Shown here: positions 16,826 through 25,161 of the stretch, in pieces
Numbering within the stretch: the first letter of the stretch is position 1
How the letters are laid out: every line of letters starts with the position of its first letter
The notes under the pieces: model-generated
Database searches by the model: none
What the model was told of the DNA's origin: nothing
Seen by the model: the letters and a program-made list of their open reading frames with translations, nothing else
Position numbers and translations under genes: made by a program
Assembly: GCA_024233115.1 (NCBI GenBank)
Contig: JACKQB010000003.1
Coordinates: forward strand, 248,001-312,000
DNA length: 64,000 nt
Direction of reading: 5' to 3'
Source of the DNA: Akkermansiaceae bacterium
GTDB lineage: Bacteria; Verrucomicrobiota; Verrucomicrobiia; Verrucomicrobiales; Akkermansiaceae

Positions 16826-18271
16826 TTAATAGCGGTAGTGATCCGGCTTGTAGGGCCCCTCTTGCGGCACGCCAATGTAGTCGGCCTGCTCGGGAGTGAG
16901 GGTGGTGAGCTTACAGCCGATTTTCTCGAGGTGGAGTCGGGCGACTTCTTCATCGAGGTGTTTGGGCAGAACCTTCACTTCACCGGCCTTGTAGCTGTCC
17001 TTGTTTTTCCAGAGATCGATCTGGGCCAGGGTCTGGTTGGCGAAGCTGTTGGACATCACAAAACTCGGGTGACCGGTGGCGCAGCCGAGGTTGACCAGAC
17101 GGCCTTCGGCGAGCATATAGAGACTGTTTCCTGAAGGGAAAGTGTACTTGTCGACCTGTGGTTTGATATTGAGCCTGGTGACCCCTTCGGCCTTGTTCAG
17201 TTTGTCGATCTGAATCTCGTTGTCGAAGTGACCGATGTTACAGACGATTGCCTGGTCCTTCATTTTCTCCATGTGCTCGAGGCGGATGATGTTGTAGTTG
17301 CCGGTGGTGGTGACGTAGATGTCGCCCCAGCCGAGGGTGTCTTCAACGGTGAGCACGCGGTAACCTTCCATGGCGGCTTGCAGCGCGCAGATGGGATCGA
17401 CTTCGGTGACCACGACCTGGGCACCCTGGCCACGGAGGGCCTGGGCACAGCCTTTACCGACGTCGCCGTAGCCGCAGACAACGGCGACCTTTCCTGAGAT
17501 CATCACATCGGTGGCACGTTTAATACCATCGACCAGTGACTCGCGGCAGCCGTAGAGGTTGTCGAACTTGGACTTGGTCACGGAGTCGTTGACGTTGATG
17601 GCGGGCACTAACAGGGTTCCCTTTTTAGCCATTTCGTAAAGACGGTGGACACCGGTGGTGGTTTCCTCGGAAACCCCTTTCCAGTCCTTGACGATGCGGG
17701 CGAAAATGCCGGGCTGCTCGCTGCCGATTTTTTTCAACAGGTTCTTAATGACCTGCTCTTCGTCGGAACCCGCGGGTTGATTGACCCAGTCGGATCCGTT
17801 TTCCATTTCGTACCCCTTGTGGATCAGGAGGGTAGCGTCGCCGCCGTCATCCACGATAAGTTCGGGGCCGAGTGGCTCGCCGCCATCGTTCGGGAACTGG
17901 AGTGCCTGCCAGGTGCACCACCAGTATTCCTCAAGGGTCTCGCCTTTCCAAGCGAACACAGGAACACCGGACTTGGCGATGGCAGCGGCGGCGTGATCCT
18001 GGGTGGAGAAGATGTTGCAGGAAACCCAGCGGACGTCGGCACCGAGTTCGACGAGGGTCTCGATGAGAACCGCCGTCTGGATGGTCATGTGCAGCGAGCC
18101 CATGACACGGACGCCTTGCAGCGGTTTTTCGGGGCCATACTTGGCACGGGTTTGCATCAGCCCGGGCATCTCGTGCTCGGCGATGTCGATTTCCTTTCTA
18201 CCGAAATCGGCGAGTGTGATGTCGGCTACTTTGTAGTCGTTTTTGGGTTTTTCCAAGGTGGTGGTGCTCAT
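16826..18271 (-). CDS. ahcY: S-adenosylhomocysteine hydrolase
   Basis: 481 residues from the ATG at 18271 (MSTTTLEKPKNDYKVADITL); the frame is open further upstream but the extension has no family match. It splits S-adenosylhomocysteine into adenosine and homocysteine, keeping methyltransferases free of product inhibition. Marks are MTIQTAVLIETLVELGADVRW split over the substrate domain, the NAD-binding loop VVCGYGDVGKGCAQALRGQG, and the characteristic C-terminal YKPDHYRY. It lies 56 bases after metK in the same orientation, with a hairpin in the gap, so the SAM-cycle genes are probably one operon. Confidence 0.97.
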   Translation of the reverse strand: MSTTTLEKPKNDYKVADITLADFGRKEIDIAEHEMPGLMQTRAKYGPEKPLQGVRVMGSLHMTIQTAVLIETLVELGADVRWVSCNIFSTQDHAAAAIAKSGVPVFAWKGETLEEYWWCTWQALQFPNDGGEPLGPELIVDDGGDATLLIHKGYEMENGSDWVNQPAGSDEEQVIKNLLKKIGSEQPGIFARIVKDWKGVSEETTTGVHRLYEMAKKGTLLVPAINVNDSVTKSKFDNLYGCRESLVDGIKRATDVMISGKVAVVCGYGDVGKGCAQALRGQGAQVVVTEVDPICALQAAMEGYRVLTVEDTLGWGDIYVTTTGNYNIIRLEHMEKMKDQAIVCNIGHFDNEIQIDKLNKAEGVTRLNIKPQVDKYTFPSGNSLYMLAEGRLVNLGCATGHPSFVMSNSFANQTLAQIDLWKNKDSYKAGEVKVLPKHLDEEVARLHLEKIGCKLTTLTPEQADYIGVPQEGPYKPDHYRY

Positions 18272-18303
18272 AGTGTTTTTTAGTTGGTTATTGAGATCGG
18301 TCG

Positions 18304-18325
18304 GATCCGTCTGGCCGGACGGATC
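18304..18325 (-). terminator. Hairpin between metK and ahcY
   Basis: GATCCGTC (18304-18311) pairs with GACGGATC (18318-18325) around a 6-base loop. No U-run follows directly on the minus strand, so it may act as an RNA-stability or attenuation element rather than a full terminator. The same arm sequence recurs in the terminator at 33586-33618. Confidence 0.45.
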
Positions 18326-18327
18326 TA

Positions 18328-19521
18328 TTAGAGTGCGGCTTTCAGGGCATCCACCTTGTTGGTCTGTTCCCACGGAAGCCCGGCGTCCTCGCGACCAAAG
18401 TGGCCGTAGTTGGTGGTCCTGCCGTAGATCGGGCGGAGCAGGTCGAGCTGTTTGATGATGTCGGCCGGTTTAAAGGAAAAGACCTCGTTGACGGCTTTTT
18501 CGATCTGCGCTTCATCGACCTCGGCGGAGCCGAAGGTGTTGACGTTGACACTGACCGGATGAGGGTGGCCGATCGCGTAGGCAAGCTGAAGTTCACACTC
18601 GCGGGCGAGGCCGGCGGCAACGATGTTCTTCGCAACCCAGCGGCACATGTAAGCGGCTGAGCGGTCGACTTTGGAGGGGTCTTTTCCTGAGAAGGCACCG
18701 CCACCGTGACGGCCCATGCCCCCGTAGGTGTCGACGATGATTTTACGCCCCGTTAGGCCGGCATCCCCTTCCGGACCACCAACGACAAAGAGTCCGGTGG
18801 GGTTGATGAGGATAGCGGTTTCCGGGGTCAGCAGGTTGCCGGGGAGATGTTTTTCAATCAGGTCGCGCGTGAGAATATCGCGGATTTCCTGGGTGGATAT
18901 CTCCTTGGCGTGCATGGTGGAGATGACCACGGAAGTGAACCGGTTCGGCTTGTTGTCGATGTATTCGATGCTGACCTGGGTTTTGGAGTCGGGTCGCAAC
19001 CAGGTGTGGACGCGGTCTTTACGCAGCTTGGTCAGCGCCTCCCCAAGGCGGTGCGCATAGTGAATGGCAGCGGGCATGAGCTCCTTGGTATCATTGGTGG
19101 CGTAACCAAACATGATACCCTGATCGCCCGCACCTTGTTCGTTATGGCCCTTGTCGGCCGCATCCTCGGCATCAACGCCTTGTTTGATGTCAGGTGACTG
19201 CTGCCCGAGCATATTCATCAGGAAAGCCCCTTTTTCGAATTTGCAGGTGTAGGAGTAGTCGGTGTCCTTCGCGTAATCGGCATCGTAGCCGATCTCCTTG
19301 AGCGTGTTTTTGACCACCGTGCCGTAATCGAACTGGGCATTGGTCGTGATCTCACCGGCGAGACCCACGACGTTGTCCTTGACGAAGGTTTCACAGGCTA
19401 CACGGCTTGATCTGTCCTGCTCAAGACAGGCGTCGAGGACGGCATCGGAGATGGTGTCACAGACCTTGTCCGGGTGACCTTCGGTGACGGATTCAGAAGA
19501 AAAAATGAATGGCTTGCTCAT
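18328..19521 (-). CDS. metK: S-adenosylmethionine synthetase
   Basis: 397 residues from the ATG at 19521 (MSKPFIFSSESVTEGHPDKV); a long in-frame upstream extension is not conserved and crosses the divergent regulator. It makes SAM from methionine and ATP. Present are the GHPDKVCDTISDAVLDA active-site helix, IMFGYATNDTKELMP and the phosphate-binding signature GGGAFSGKDPSKVDRSAAY, followed by the end SWEQ-type substrate region GREDAGLPWE. The gene opens the metK-ahcY unit and is divergent from the ArsR-methyltransferase gene, 61 bases away. Confidence 0.97.
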   Translation of the reverse strand: MSKPFIFSSESVTEGHPDKVCDTISDAVLDACLEQDRSSRVACETFVKDNVVGLAGEITTNAQFDYGTVVKNTLKEIGYDADYAKDTDYSYTCKFEKGAFLMNMLGQQSPDIKQGVDAEDAADKGHNEQGAGDQGIMFGYATNDTKELMPAAIHYAHRLGEALTKLRKDRVHTWLRPDSKTQVSIEYIDNKPNRFTSVVISTMHAKEISTQEIRDILTRDLIEKHLPGNLLTPETAILINPTGLFVVGGPEGDAGLTGRKIIVDTYGGMGRHGGGAFSGKDPSKVDRSAAYMCRWVAKNIVAAGLARECELQLAYAIGHPHPVSVNVNTFGSAEVDEAQIEKAVNEVFSFKPADIIKQLDLLRPIYGRTTNYGHFGREDAGLPWEQTNKVDALKAAL

Positions 19522-19537
19522 GGGTTCAATTTGTTGT

Positions 19538-19561
19538 ATCAATAAATCGCGATACGTTGAT
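19538..19561. promoter_or_regulatory. Candidate operator between metK and its divergent regulator
   Basis: The 61-base divergent gap contains the interrupted palindrome ATCAA-N14-TTGAT (19538-19542 and 19557-19561), with TATC...GATA nested inside it. A regulator of the ArsR type would be expected to bind an inverted repeat at such a place and control both directions. The repeat is visible; binding is inference. Confidence 0.4.
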
Positions 19562-19582
19562 GCGTAATTAACCCAATATCCC

Positions 19583-20497
19583 ATGCCGTCAATTCTTAAA
19601 TCTCTAAAACTGCTGTCGGATCCTACCCGAATCCGTATTTTACTCCTTCTTGCCGATGAACCGCTGAATGTGGCGGAGCTCCAGGAGATCCTCGGAATGG
19701 GGCAAAGCCGGATCTCGACCCAGCTTTCCCAACTGAGGCAGGAAGGCCTGGTCACCAGTGCCCGGTCCGGCAAAAACAACGTTTACGCCATCTCGGCGCC
19801 CGATGCCCTGATGGAGGTTGCCCGGCAGGCCACCGGTGAGATCCCCGAGGTGGCAGCCGATTCCAAGACGTTATCACATATTCTGCGGAAACGGCGTGAT
19901 AAAACGCGGGCCTATTTCGATGAGTTGGCGGGTAAGTTCGGGAAAAGCTATGTTCCGGGGAGATCCTGGAAATCGCTTGCCGAGGCGATGTTGAAAATCC
20001 TCAACTACGATGTGGTGGCCGACCTTGGCGCCGGTGAGGGAACACTGGCGCAGCTGCTCGCACCGAGGGCAAAAAAGGTCATCGCCATCGATAACTCACC
20101 GAAGATGGTTGAGTTCGGCAAAAACCTTGCCAGGGAACATGGATTATCGCATCTGGAATACCGTCTCGGTGATATCGAAACCCCTCCCATAGAGGACAAC
20201 TCGGTGGATCTCGCCATTTTTTCCCAGGCGCTGCATCATGCGGAACACCCCGGCAAGGCCTTAGCCGCAGCGCACAAGTTGTTAGTCCCAGGGGGCAAAC
20301 TGGTCATCCTCGACCTTCTTCAACACAGCTTTGACCAGGCGAAGGAGCTCTACGCCGATACCTGGTTAGGGTTTTCCGAAGTTGAACTCTATCACATGAT
20401 GGAAAAGGCAGGGTTTAAAGATATAGAAACCACCATCGTGGATAAAGAGAGCGAGGCGCCGCATTTTCAGACCTTGCTTGCCATTGGTGAGAAGTAG
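19583..20497 (+). CDS. ArsR-type regulator fused to a methyltransferase-like domain
   Basis: 304 residues. Residues 1-85 form a winged helix of ArsR type (LKLLSDPTRIRILLLLADEP, then MGQSRISTQLSQLRQEGLVT). From about 110 the protein is a class I SAM-binding fold with motif I VVADLGAGEGTLAQLL, acidic motif AIDNSPKMVEF and SQALHHAEHPGKAL. The architecture and its position divergent from metK-ahcY are what is described for SahR-type regulators of the SAM cycle, in which the methyltransferase-like domain senses S-adenosylhomocysteine. No metal-site cysteines typical of metal-sensing ArsR proteins are seen. A catalytic methyltransferase with an attached regulator is the less likely alternative. Confidence 0.82.
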   Translation: MPSILKSLKLLSDPTRIRILLLLADEPLNVAELQEILGMGQSRISTQLSQLRQEGLVTSARSGKNNVYAISAPDALMEVARQATGEIPEVAADSKTLSHILRKRRDKTRAYFDELAGKFGKSYVPGRSWKSLAEAMLKILNYDVVADLGAGEGTLAQLLAPRAKKVIAIDNSPKMVEFGKNLAREHGLSHLEYRLGDIETPPIEDNSVDLAIFSQALHHAEHPGKALAAAHKLLVPGGKLVILDLLQHSFDQAKELYADTWLGFSEVELYHMMEKAGFKDIETTIVDKESEAPHFQTLLAIGEK

Positions 20498-20608
20498 GTG
20501 GACCGCGAATCGGGCGAATCGGGCGAATTTTTATTTCAACCACGGAAGAATTTGAAAATACGGAAGTGGGGACTTGTTATCGAGGTGTGCTGTGCGATAG
20601 GTGGGGAT

Positions 20609-21463
20609 ATGGTGAAATCCGGCTTGCTGTTAGTTTTATTATTGGGTGCTTGTGCTCCGGGCACTGACACCCGCGTAAAAACACCCATCATCCCCCCCGA
20701 GACGCAATCTCCACGTCCGCAGCTTACTGTGAAACCTCCCATCAAGGAGGAATCCCCTGCCTTGGTTAGGCCATCACAAGCGCTCATCCCCCTCACCTAC
20801 CATCACACATCGCGTCATGGCGTGACGCTATCGATGGTTAGCTTTGACGATCGGGTGCATCAGCTACGGGTCGCGGATCAGCAGGAGGGACCGGGGACCC
20901 GGTGGACCACCTCTCAACAGGCAGCAGCCACCTACCGGGGGCTCGCCGCAATCAATGGGGGATTTTTTACTCCCGAAGGAAAACCTCTCGGACTTCTGAT
21001 AGAAACGGGCACGAAACGTGGCTACGTCAATAAGTCATCGCTTGGCGCGGGGATGTTTGTTTCATCAAAAACCGGCACTGCCATCATTCGGAGGGAGCGG
21101 TATGCTACGTCGAGCCAGGCTGCAAATGCTTTTAACTTACTGCAAACCGGGCCGATGCTCGCGGAAAAAGGTAGAGCGATTACCGGACTCTCGAAAACAA
21201 GTAGTCGACCACGCAGTTTCCTCGCATGGGACGGGCACAACCACTGGGCGATGGGTTATGCTGGGCCGTGTACACTGGACGCCCTTTCCCGGGCTCTCGC
21301 CGGAGCGTCGCCCGCGGGGTTCAAAATCAAAATCGCCGTGAATCTCGATGGCGGGCGCTCATCTGACCTCTGGGTTGGGCCGCATGTGAAAAACGGCGGC
21401 AAAACGCACCGATCCTTGATAAATAAGGCCGTGAGGAACTATCTGGTCCTCATTCCACGCTGA
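20609..21463 (+). CDS. Lipoprotein with phosphodiester glycosidase (NAGPA/DUF2233) domain
   Basis: 284 residues from the ATG at 20609; the frame runs up to the stop of the preceding gene, but this start gives a lipoprotein signal with lipobox LLGAC (LLLVLLLGAC). A proline-rich linker follows to about residue 70. The rest matches the phosphodiester glycosidase domain named after human NAGPA: YRGLAAINGGFFTPEGKPLG, NLLQTGPMLAEKG and the Asp/Gly motif IAVNLDGGRSSDLWVG. Relatives cleave N-acetylglucosamine phosphodiesters or act on cell-wall exopolysaccharide. Likely periplasmic and membrane anchored. It starts 111 bases after the ArsR-methyltransferase gene, without an obvious link to it. Confidence 0.85.
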   Translation: MVKSGLLLVLLLGACAPGTDTRVKTPIIPPETQSPRPQLTVKPPIKEESPALVRPSQALIPLTYHHTSRHGVTLSMVSFDDRVHQLRVADQQEGPGTRWTTSQQAAATYRGLAAINGGFFTPEGKPLGLLIETGTKRGYVNKSSLGAGMFVSSKTGTAIIRRERYATSSQAANAFNLLQTGPMLAEKGRAITGLSKTSSRPRSFLAWDGHNHWAMGYAGPCTLDALSRALAGASPAGFKIKIAVNLDGGRSSDLWVGPHVKNGGKTHRSLINKAVRNYLVLIPR

Positions 21464-21534
21464 TTTTGACCTTCAATTTAAGCTAATAATAGGCATTGAC
21501 AGCCGGTCGACTACCGAGGTAGACGCCGCCCGCC

Positions 21535-22005
21535 ATGAAAAAACTCCCAAGTATCTTTCTAGCCGCCGCACTCGTGTCAGGTGCAACCTTTGCCAATGAT
21601 TCCAAGCCCACCGAGGCTGATACACCAGAGGCAAACCAACCGGTCGAAACCCAAACCCCAGACGGTCTTACTGTTGCCAGGACTCTCCACGGAGAAGCCT
21701 CCTGGTATGAGATCAAGTGCAATGGTGGCACGCACACGGCAAGCGGCATCCCCCTTCGCGACCACGCGATGACGGCTGCCCATAAAACATTACCGATGGG
21801 CACCTTGGTTCGGGTCACCAACCTCCGCAACGCCAAATCAGTGATTCTCAAGATCACCGATCGCGGTCCCTATATCAAGGGGCGCATCATCGATGTCACC
21901 AAAGGTGCTGCCAAGAAACTCGAATTCGTCCACAAAGGCATCGTCAAGTGCAAGGTGGAGGTACTTGAGAAGCCTGATACATCGACGGCTTCCAACGATG
22001 AATAA
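21535..22005 (+). CDS. RlpA-like septal lytic transglycosylase domain protein
   Basis: 156 residues. A signal peptide (MKKLPSIFLAAALVSGATFA) and a 25-residue acidic/proline linker are followed by a double-psi beta barrel of RlpA type. Marks are GEASWYEIKCNGGTHTASG (acid Glu), HKTLPMGTLVRVTN, and ILKITDRGPYIKGRIIDVT (catalytic Asp). RlpA cleaves peptidoglycan strands lacking stem peptides, mainly at the septum. No SPOR domain is fused, so septal targeting is less clear than in the larger homologues, and the protein could be a wall-binding barrel only. It ends at a bidirectional hairpin facing the convergent SixA gene. Confidence 0.88.
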   Translation: MKKLPSIFLAAALVSGATFANDSKPTEADTPEANQPVETQTPDGLTVARTLHGEASWYEIKCNGGTHTASGIPLRDHAMTAAHKTLPMGTLVRVTNLRNAKSVILKITDRGPYIKGRIIDVTKGAAKKLEFVHKGIVKCKVEVLEKPDTSTASNDE

Positions 22006-22008
22006 CAA

Positions 22009-22035
22009 CCGGTCTCCTCACAGGCTCGAGACCGG
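22009..22035. terminator. Bidirectional hairpin between convergent genes
   Basis: CCGGTCTC (22009-22016) pairs perfectly with GAGACCGG (22028-22035) across an 11-base loop. It spans the 12-base gap and the last codons of the minus-strand SixA gene, as expected for a shared end of two converging transcripts. Confidence 0.55.
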
Positions 22036-22485
22036 GGCCATCATTTCGAGATAGCCGCCACGACCTGGTGGATGGATGTTAGAAAAGTGGATGATGGATG
22101 CCTTGCGCACATGGAAACCTCCCGCCTGACTACCTAACAGCCACTCGGCGAGATAGGCGAAGTCCGGGTTATGACCACAGATGGCGACCCTCCCGAAACC
22201 GGAGTATGCAGCCAGCTCGGACATGGCCTTTTCGGGTCGCATGCCGCAGCCGAGCCACGGCTCGATCACCGGCTCATCAGCCCCGGATGCTTGGCAAAAA
22301 ATTTCCGCCGTTTCTTTGGCACGCGCATAAGGGCTGGCAAGCGTGACATCGGGCACGAGTCCGTTGCTTTTCAGAAACTCCCCCACCCTGCGTGATTGGG
22401 CCTGCCCCTTCGCGGTAAGGATTCGCGATGCGTCATTGATCGCATAATCCTCGGCCTGGGCATGGCGAATGATCAATAGGTCCAT
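22018..22485 (-). CDS. sixA: SixA-type phosphohistidine phosphatase
   Basis: 155 residues, a small histidine-phosphatase fold. The catalytic RHA motif is at the start (MDLLIIRHAQAEDYAINDAS), followed by LTAKGQAQSRRVGEFL, the second-site region LASPYARAKETAEIF and the C-terminal histidine in VAICGHNPDFAYLAEWLLG. SixA removes phosphate from histidine in phosphotransfer proteins. In other bacteria a target is the nitrogen phosphotransferase protein or an Hpt domain; no such partner is visible in this window. It lies 18 bases downstream of the fabG-like gene in the same orientation, so the two may be cotranscribed. Confidence 0.9.
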   Translation of the reverse strand: MDLLIIRHAQAEDYAINDASRILTAKGQAQSRRVGEFLKSNGLVPDVTLASPYARAKETAEIFCQASGADEPVIEPWLGCGMRPEKAMSELAAYSGFGRVAICGHNPDFAYLAEWLLGSQAGGFHVRKASIIHFSNIHPPGRGGYLEMMAPVSSL

Positions 22486-22503
22486 TGGTGTCGGGTGTCG
22501 GGA

Positions 22504-23250
22504 TCACATGGTCATTCCGCCATCACTGGCGATGACCTGACCGGTGATATAGCGGGCTTCGGCACTGGCGAGGAAGAGGGTGAGTGCTGCGATATCCGCG
22601 GTGTTCCCCATTTCCTTGAGCGGGATATTGCCAACGATGGCTTCTTTTTGGTCGGCGCTAAGCTCATCGGTCATGTCGGTGGCGATGAAGCCTGGGGCGA
22701 TGGCATTGCAGGTGACTTTGCGTCCGGCCAGCTCCTTGGCGACTGATTTGGTGAAACCAATGAGACCGGCCTTGCTGGCAGCGTAGTTGGCTTGCCCGGC
22801 ATTTCCCATCAGCCCGATCACCGAGCTGATATTGATGATACGTGGGTCAGCGGCTTTCATCAAACTGCGTTGGAATGCCTTGACGGTATTGAACGCACCT
22901 TTGAGGTTGGTATCCAACACCGTGTCCCAATCCTCGTCTTTCATACGCATGAGCAAACCGTCGCGGGTGACTCCTGCATTGTTGACCAGTATATTGACGG
23001 CTCCAAAGTCGGCGACAATTTCCTTGCCTACGGCTTGCACCACTTCGTGGTCGGCGACATCCACCGCATATGCCCTGGCCGCACCTGGATAGTCGGCATT
23101 GATCGCCTCGGCCGCACCGCCACAACTTCCCCGGCTGAAACTGACCACGGCCACCCTCCCGCCTTCGGCGGCAAATGCCTTGGCGATTTCAAATCCGATC
23201 CCCCGGCCTGCGCCGGTGACTACTGCTACTTTGTCTGTAAAACGTGCCAT
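22504..23250 (-). CDS. fabG: 3-oxoacyl-ACP reductase
   Basis: 248 residues from the ATG at 23250 (MARFTDKVAVVTGAGRGIGF); the 30-codon upstream extension has no conservation. It is a classical short-chain dehydrogenase with the NADP loop TGAGRGIG, the NNAG strand ILVNNAGVTRDGLLMRMKD, the Ser/Tyr/Lys active site (SSVIGLMGNAGQANYAASKA) and the FabG-like ending TGQVIASDGGMTM. FabG reduces beta-ketoacyl-ACP in fatty-acid elongation. The TRDGLLMRM stretch is typical of FabG rather than other SDRs. No acyl carrier protein or other fab gene is adjacent. Confidence 0.92.
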   Translation of the reverse strand: MARFTDKVAVVTGAGRGIGFEIAKAFAAEGGRVAVVSFSRGSCGGAAEAINADYPGAARAYAVDVADHEVVQAVGKEIVADFGAVNILVNNAGVTRDGLLMRMKDEDWDTVLDTNLKGAFNTVKAFQRSLMKAADPRIINISSVIGLMGNAGQANYAASKAGLIGFTKSVAKELAGRKVTCNAIAPGFIATDMTDELSADQKEAIVGNIPLKEMGNTADIAALTLFLASAEARYITGQVIASDGGMTM

Positions 23251-23296
23251 GCCAATTCGTCCCACGATTTGACACGCTTGCCAATCATGAAATGAT

Positions 23297-23782
23297 TCAG
23301 CGCCACAGGTAGGAGCGTTTTTCCGCGAGGACCCTGTCACCCTGCATCATTCTGATTCTCCACGACAGCACCCGTCCACCTACCCGGTAGGCTTCGCTGG
23401 TGACGTTGAATTCGCATCGACCAGATGACTGGTTGCCTGGCAGGTCACGCATCATGCGCAGTGGCTTGGATCCGGTCGCGGTCTGTTGGTAGTCCATGAT
23501 AATCCTCAGTGGCTCCGTGGAAGCCGTTGGGTTTTTCCAGATCACGGTGTAATACTGCCCGAGACGTGCCTGGCGTTCCTCCAGGGTCACCGCGCCACGT
23601 AAGCGGTACATCTGCTCGCCCCTGATCATCCTGGCATCCTTGTGCACCGGATTGACCGAGCTGAGATGGTACTGCCGGACCTCCATGACATCGGTGGACG
23701 AACACGAGTTCAGCAGGCCGGACAACACCAGGGAGGACAGCACTAGATACTTGCTTATAAAATGGATTGGCACGCTCTTCAT
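23297..23782 (-). CDS. Small lipoprotein of unknown function
   Basis: 161 residues from the second Met (MKSVPIHF), a more basic start than the Met three codons upstream. The signal ends in the lipobox LLNSC at about residue 27, so the protein is probably anchored to the outer membrane. The mature part begins VMEVRQYHLSSVNP and has several beta-strand-like stretches (YTVIWKNPTASTEPLRIIMD, RCEFNVTSEAYRVGGRVLSW). No family was recognised. It lies upstream of the fabG-sixA row in the same orientation, 46 bases away. Confidence 0.7.
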   Translation of the reverse strand: MKSVPIHFISKYLVLSSLVLSGLLNSCSSTDVMEVRQYHLSSVNPVHKDARMIRGEQMYRLRGAVTLEERQARLGQYYTVIWKNPTASTEPLRIIMDYQQTATGSKPLRMMRDLPGNQSSGRCEFNVTSEAYRVGGRVLSWRIRMMQGDRVLAEKRSYLWR

Positions 23783-23869
23783 TACGGCCATTCAAGACTA
23801 TTGGGAAAAAAATGCCAATGTCGAAATTTCCAATTCGCCAGTTGCGGTTCAATTCGATAGTCTCCGGCT

Positions 23870-24367
23870 ATGGATTCCACCATTGAAACGCGTCTTCAAC
23901 AGTTCATCCAAAGCAAGGGGCTTCGCAACACCCCCCAGCGGAACGCGATCGTGGACGCCATTTTTGCCTCGGATGAGCATTTTACGGCTGACGATCTTTG
24001 GGATCGCATCAGAAGGACCCAGGCGAGGTCCTCCCGGGCAACCGTTTACAGAACCATCTCGCTTCTGGTGGAGGCCGGCCTGCTGCACGAGATCGACCTC
24101 GGGGACGACCAGAAAACCTACGACCCGAATTTTGTCGACAGTCCGGCGCACAATCACCTCGTATGTATTGACTGCGGCAAGGTGATTGAATTTGAAGATG
24201 CCCATATCCAGCTGATGAACGACTGTGCGGCGCGGCGGCTTGGTTTCCGCCCTGAGCGGCAGACATTGAAAATCGAAGCCTGTTGTGAAAAACTCCGGCT
24301 CCACGGCCGTTGCGGCAACCTCATCGAGGCACGCATCCAAGGAAAGCGGCTTCCCAAACAACGCTAG
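23870..24367 (+). CDS. fur: Fur-family metal-dependent regulator
   Basis: 165 residues. The N-terminal winged helix has GLRNTPQRNAIVDAIF and the recognition helix SSRATVYRTISLLVEAGLL. The dimerisation half has the metal-binding pattern HNHLVCIDCGKVIEFED (HxH and a CxxC) and further cysteines near the end (KIEACCEKLRLHGRCGN). The AHNHLVCIDCGKVIEF spacing favours Fur (iron) over PerR or Zur. It directly precedes the hemolysin III gene, whose first ATG touches its stop codon. No Fur box was identified here. Confidence 0.88.
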   Translation: MDSTIETRLQQFIQSKGLRNTPQRNAIVDAIFASDEHFTADDLWDRIRRTQARSSRATVYRTISLLVEAGLLHEIDLGDDQKTYDPNFVDSPAHNHLVCIDCGKVIEFEDAHIQLMNDCAARRLGFRPERQTLKIEACCEKLRLHGRCGNLIEARIQGKRLPKQR

Positions 24368-25060
24368 ATGGTGTATCATCCGCCTGTAACCACACCCATG
24401 TCATTGCATCCACTCAAAGAACGCTCGGAACTCTGTGAATCCCACCCTGAGGAGCTGGCCAGCATGATCACCCATGCAGTGGGTGCCGCGCTGAGCGTCA
24501 TTGGCCTCGTTTATATGGTGCTGGTATCGGGAAACGACCCCTGGCGTATCACTGGGGCGGCTATCTTCGGATCCACCCTGATTCTACTTTATCTTTCCTC
24601 CACCCTCTATCACTCGTTCAGCGGACCGAGGGTGAAGTCGTTTTTTCAAATCCTTGATCACTCCGCCATCTATCTGCTGATCGCGGGTTCCTATACCCCC
24701 CTGACCCTGGTCACACTCCGAGGCCCATGGGGATGGAGCCTGTTTGGCATCGTCTGGTTTATGGCTATCGCCGGGGTCCTGACCAAGGCTCTGATGAAAA
24801 ACAACCGGGAGCACTGGATCTCGACCGCCATCTACCTGGTAATGGGCTGGCTTGCCGTGATCGCCTTTGGCCCCTTGGTCCGGGCATTACCTGCGGGTGG
24901 TCTCGCCCTGATCATCGCCGGCGGCGTCTGCTACACGGGCGGGGTGGTGTTTTTTGTCTGGCAAAAACTCAAGTTCAACCACGCAGTCTGGCACTTGTTT
25001 GTGTTGGCAGGAAGCATCTGCCATGTGCTGGCCGTGGCCTTGTATGTGCTCGCTCCGTAA
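24368..25060 (+). CDS. Hemolysin III / PAQR family membrane protein
   Basis: 230 residues with seven hydrophobic segments. The HlyIII signature starts ELASMITHAVGAALSVIGLV. It continues with LYLSSTLYHSF and the motif LDHSAIYLLIAGSYTPL, and ends with the histidine helix NHAVWHLFVLAGSICHVLAV, which supplies the metal-binding histidines of the PAQR fold. Function in bacteria is uncertain; hydrolytic (ceramidase-like) activity has been proposed. The first ATG directly abuts the fur stop codon; a second possible start is the Met at 24398 (MSLHPLKERSEL). The two genes are probably cotranscribed. Confidence 0.88.
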   Translation: MVYHPPVTTPMSLHPLKERSELCESHPEELASMITHAVGAALSVIGLVYMVLVSGNDPWRITGAAIFGSTLILLYLSSTLYHSFSGPRVKSFFQILDHSAIYLLIAGSYTPLTLVTLRGPWGWSLFGIVWFMAIAGVLTKALMKNNREHWISTAIYLVMGWLAVIAFGPLVRALPAGGLALIIAGGVCYTGGVVFFVWQKLKFNHAVWHLFVLAGSICHVLAVALYVLAP

Positions 25061-25161
25061 CGCTTTGTGCGAGAGCCCACTACCCGAATCTCCAGTCATT
25101 TCGAGGCTTGACCTTTAGTTAAGGTATGTTAAGGAAATAGCAGCAATCCCCTTACTTGCCT

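Noticed and set aside
19522..19582. SAM or SAH riboswitch before metK
   Set aside because: The divergent gap of 61 bases is too short for a known SAM riboswitch and shows no matching stem pattern.
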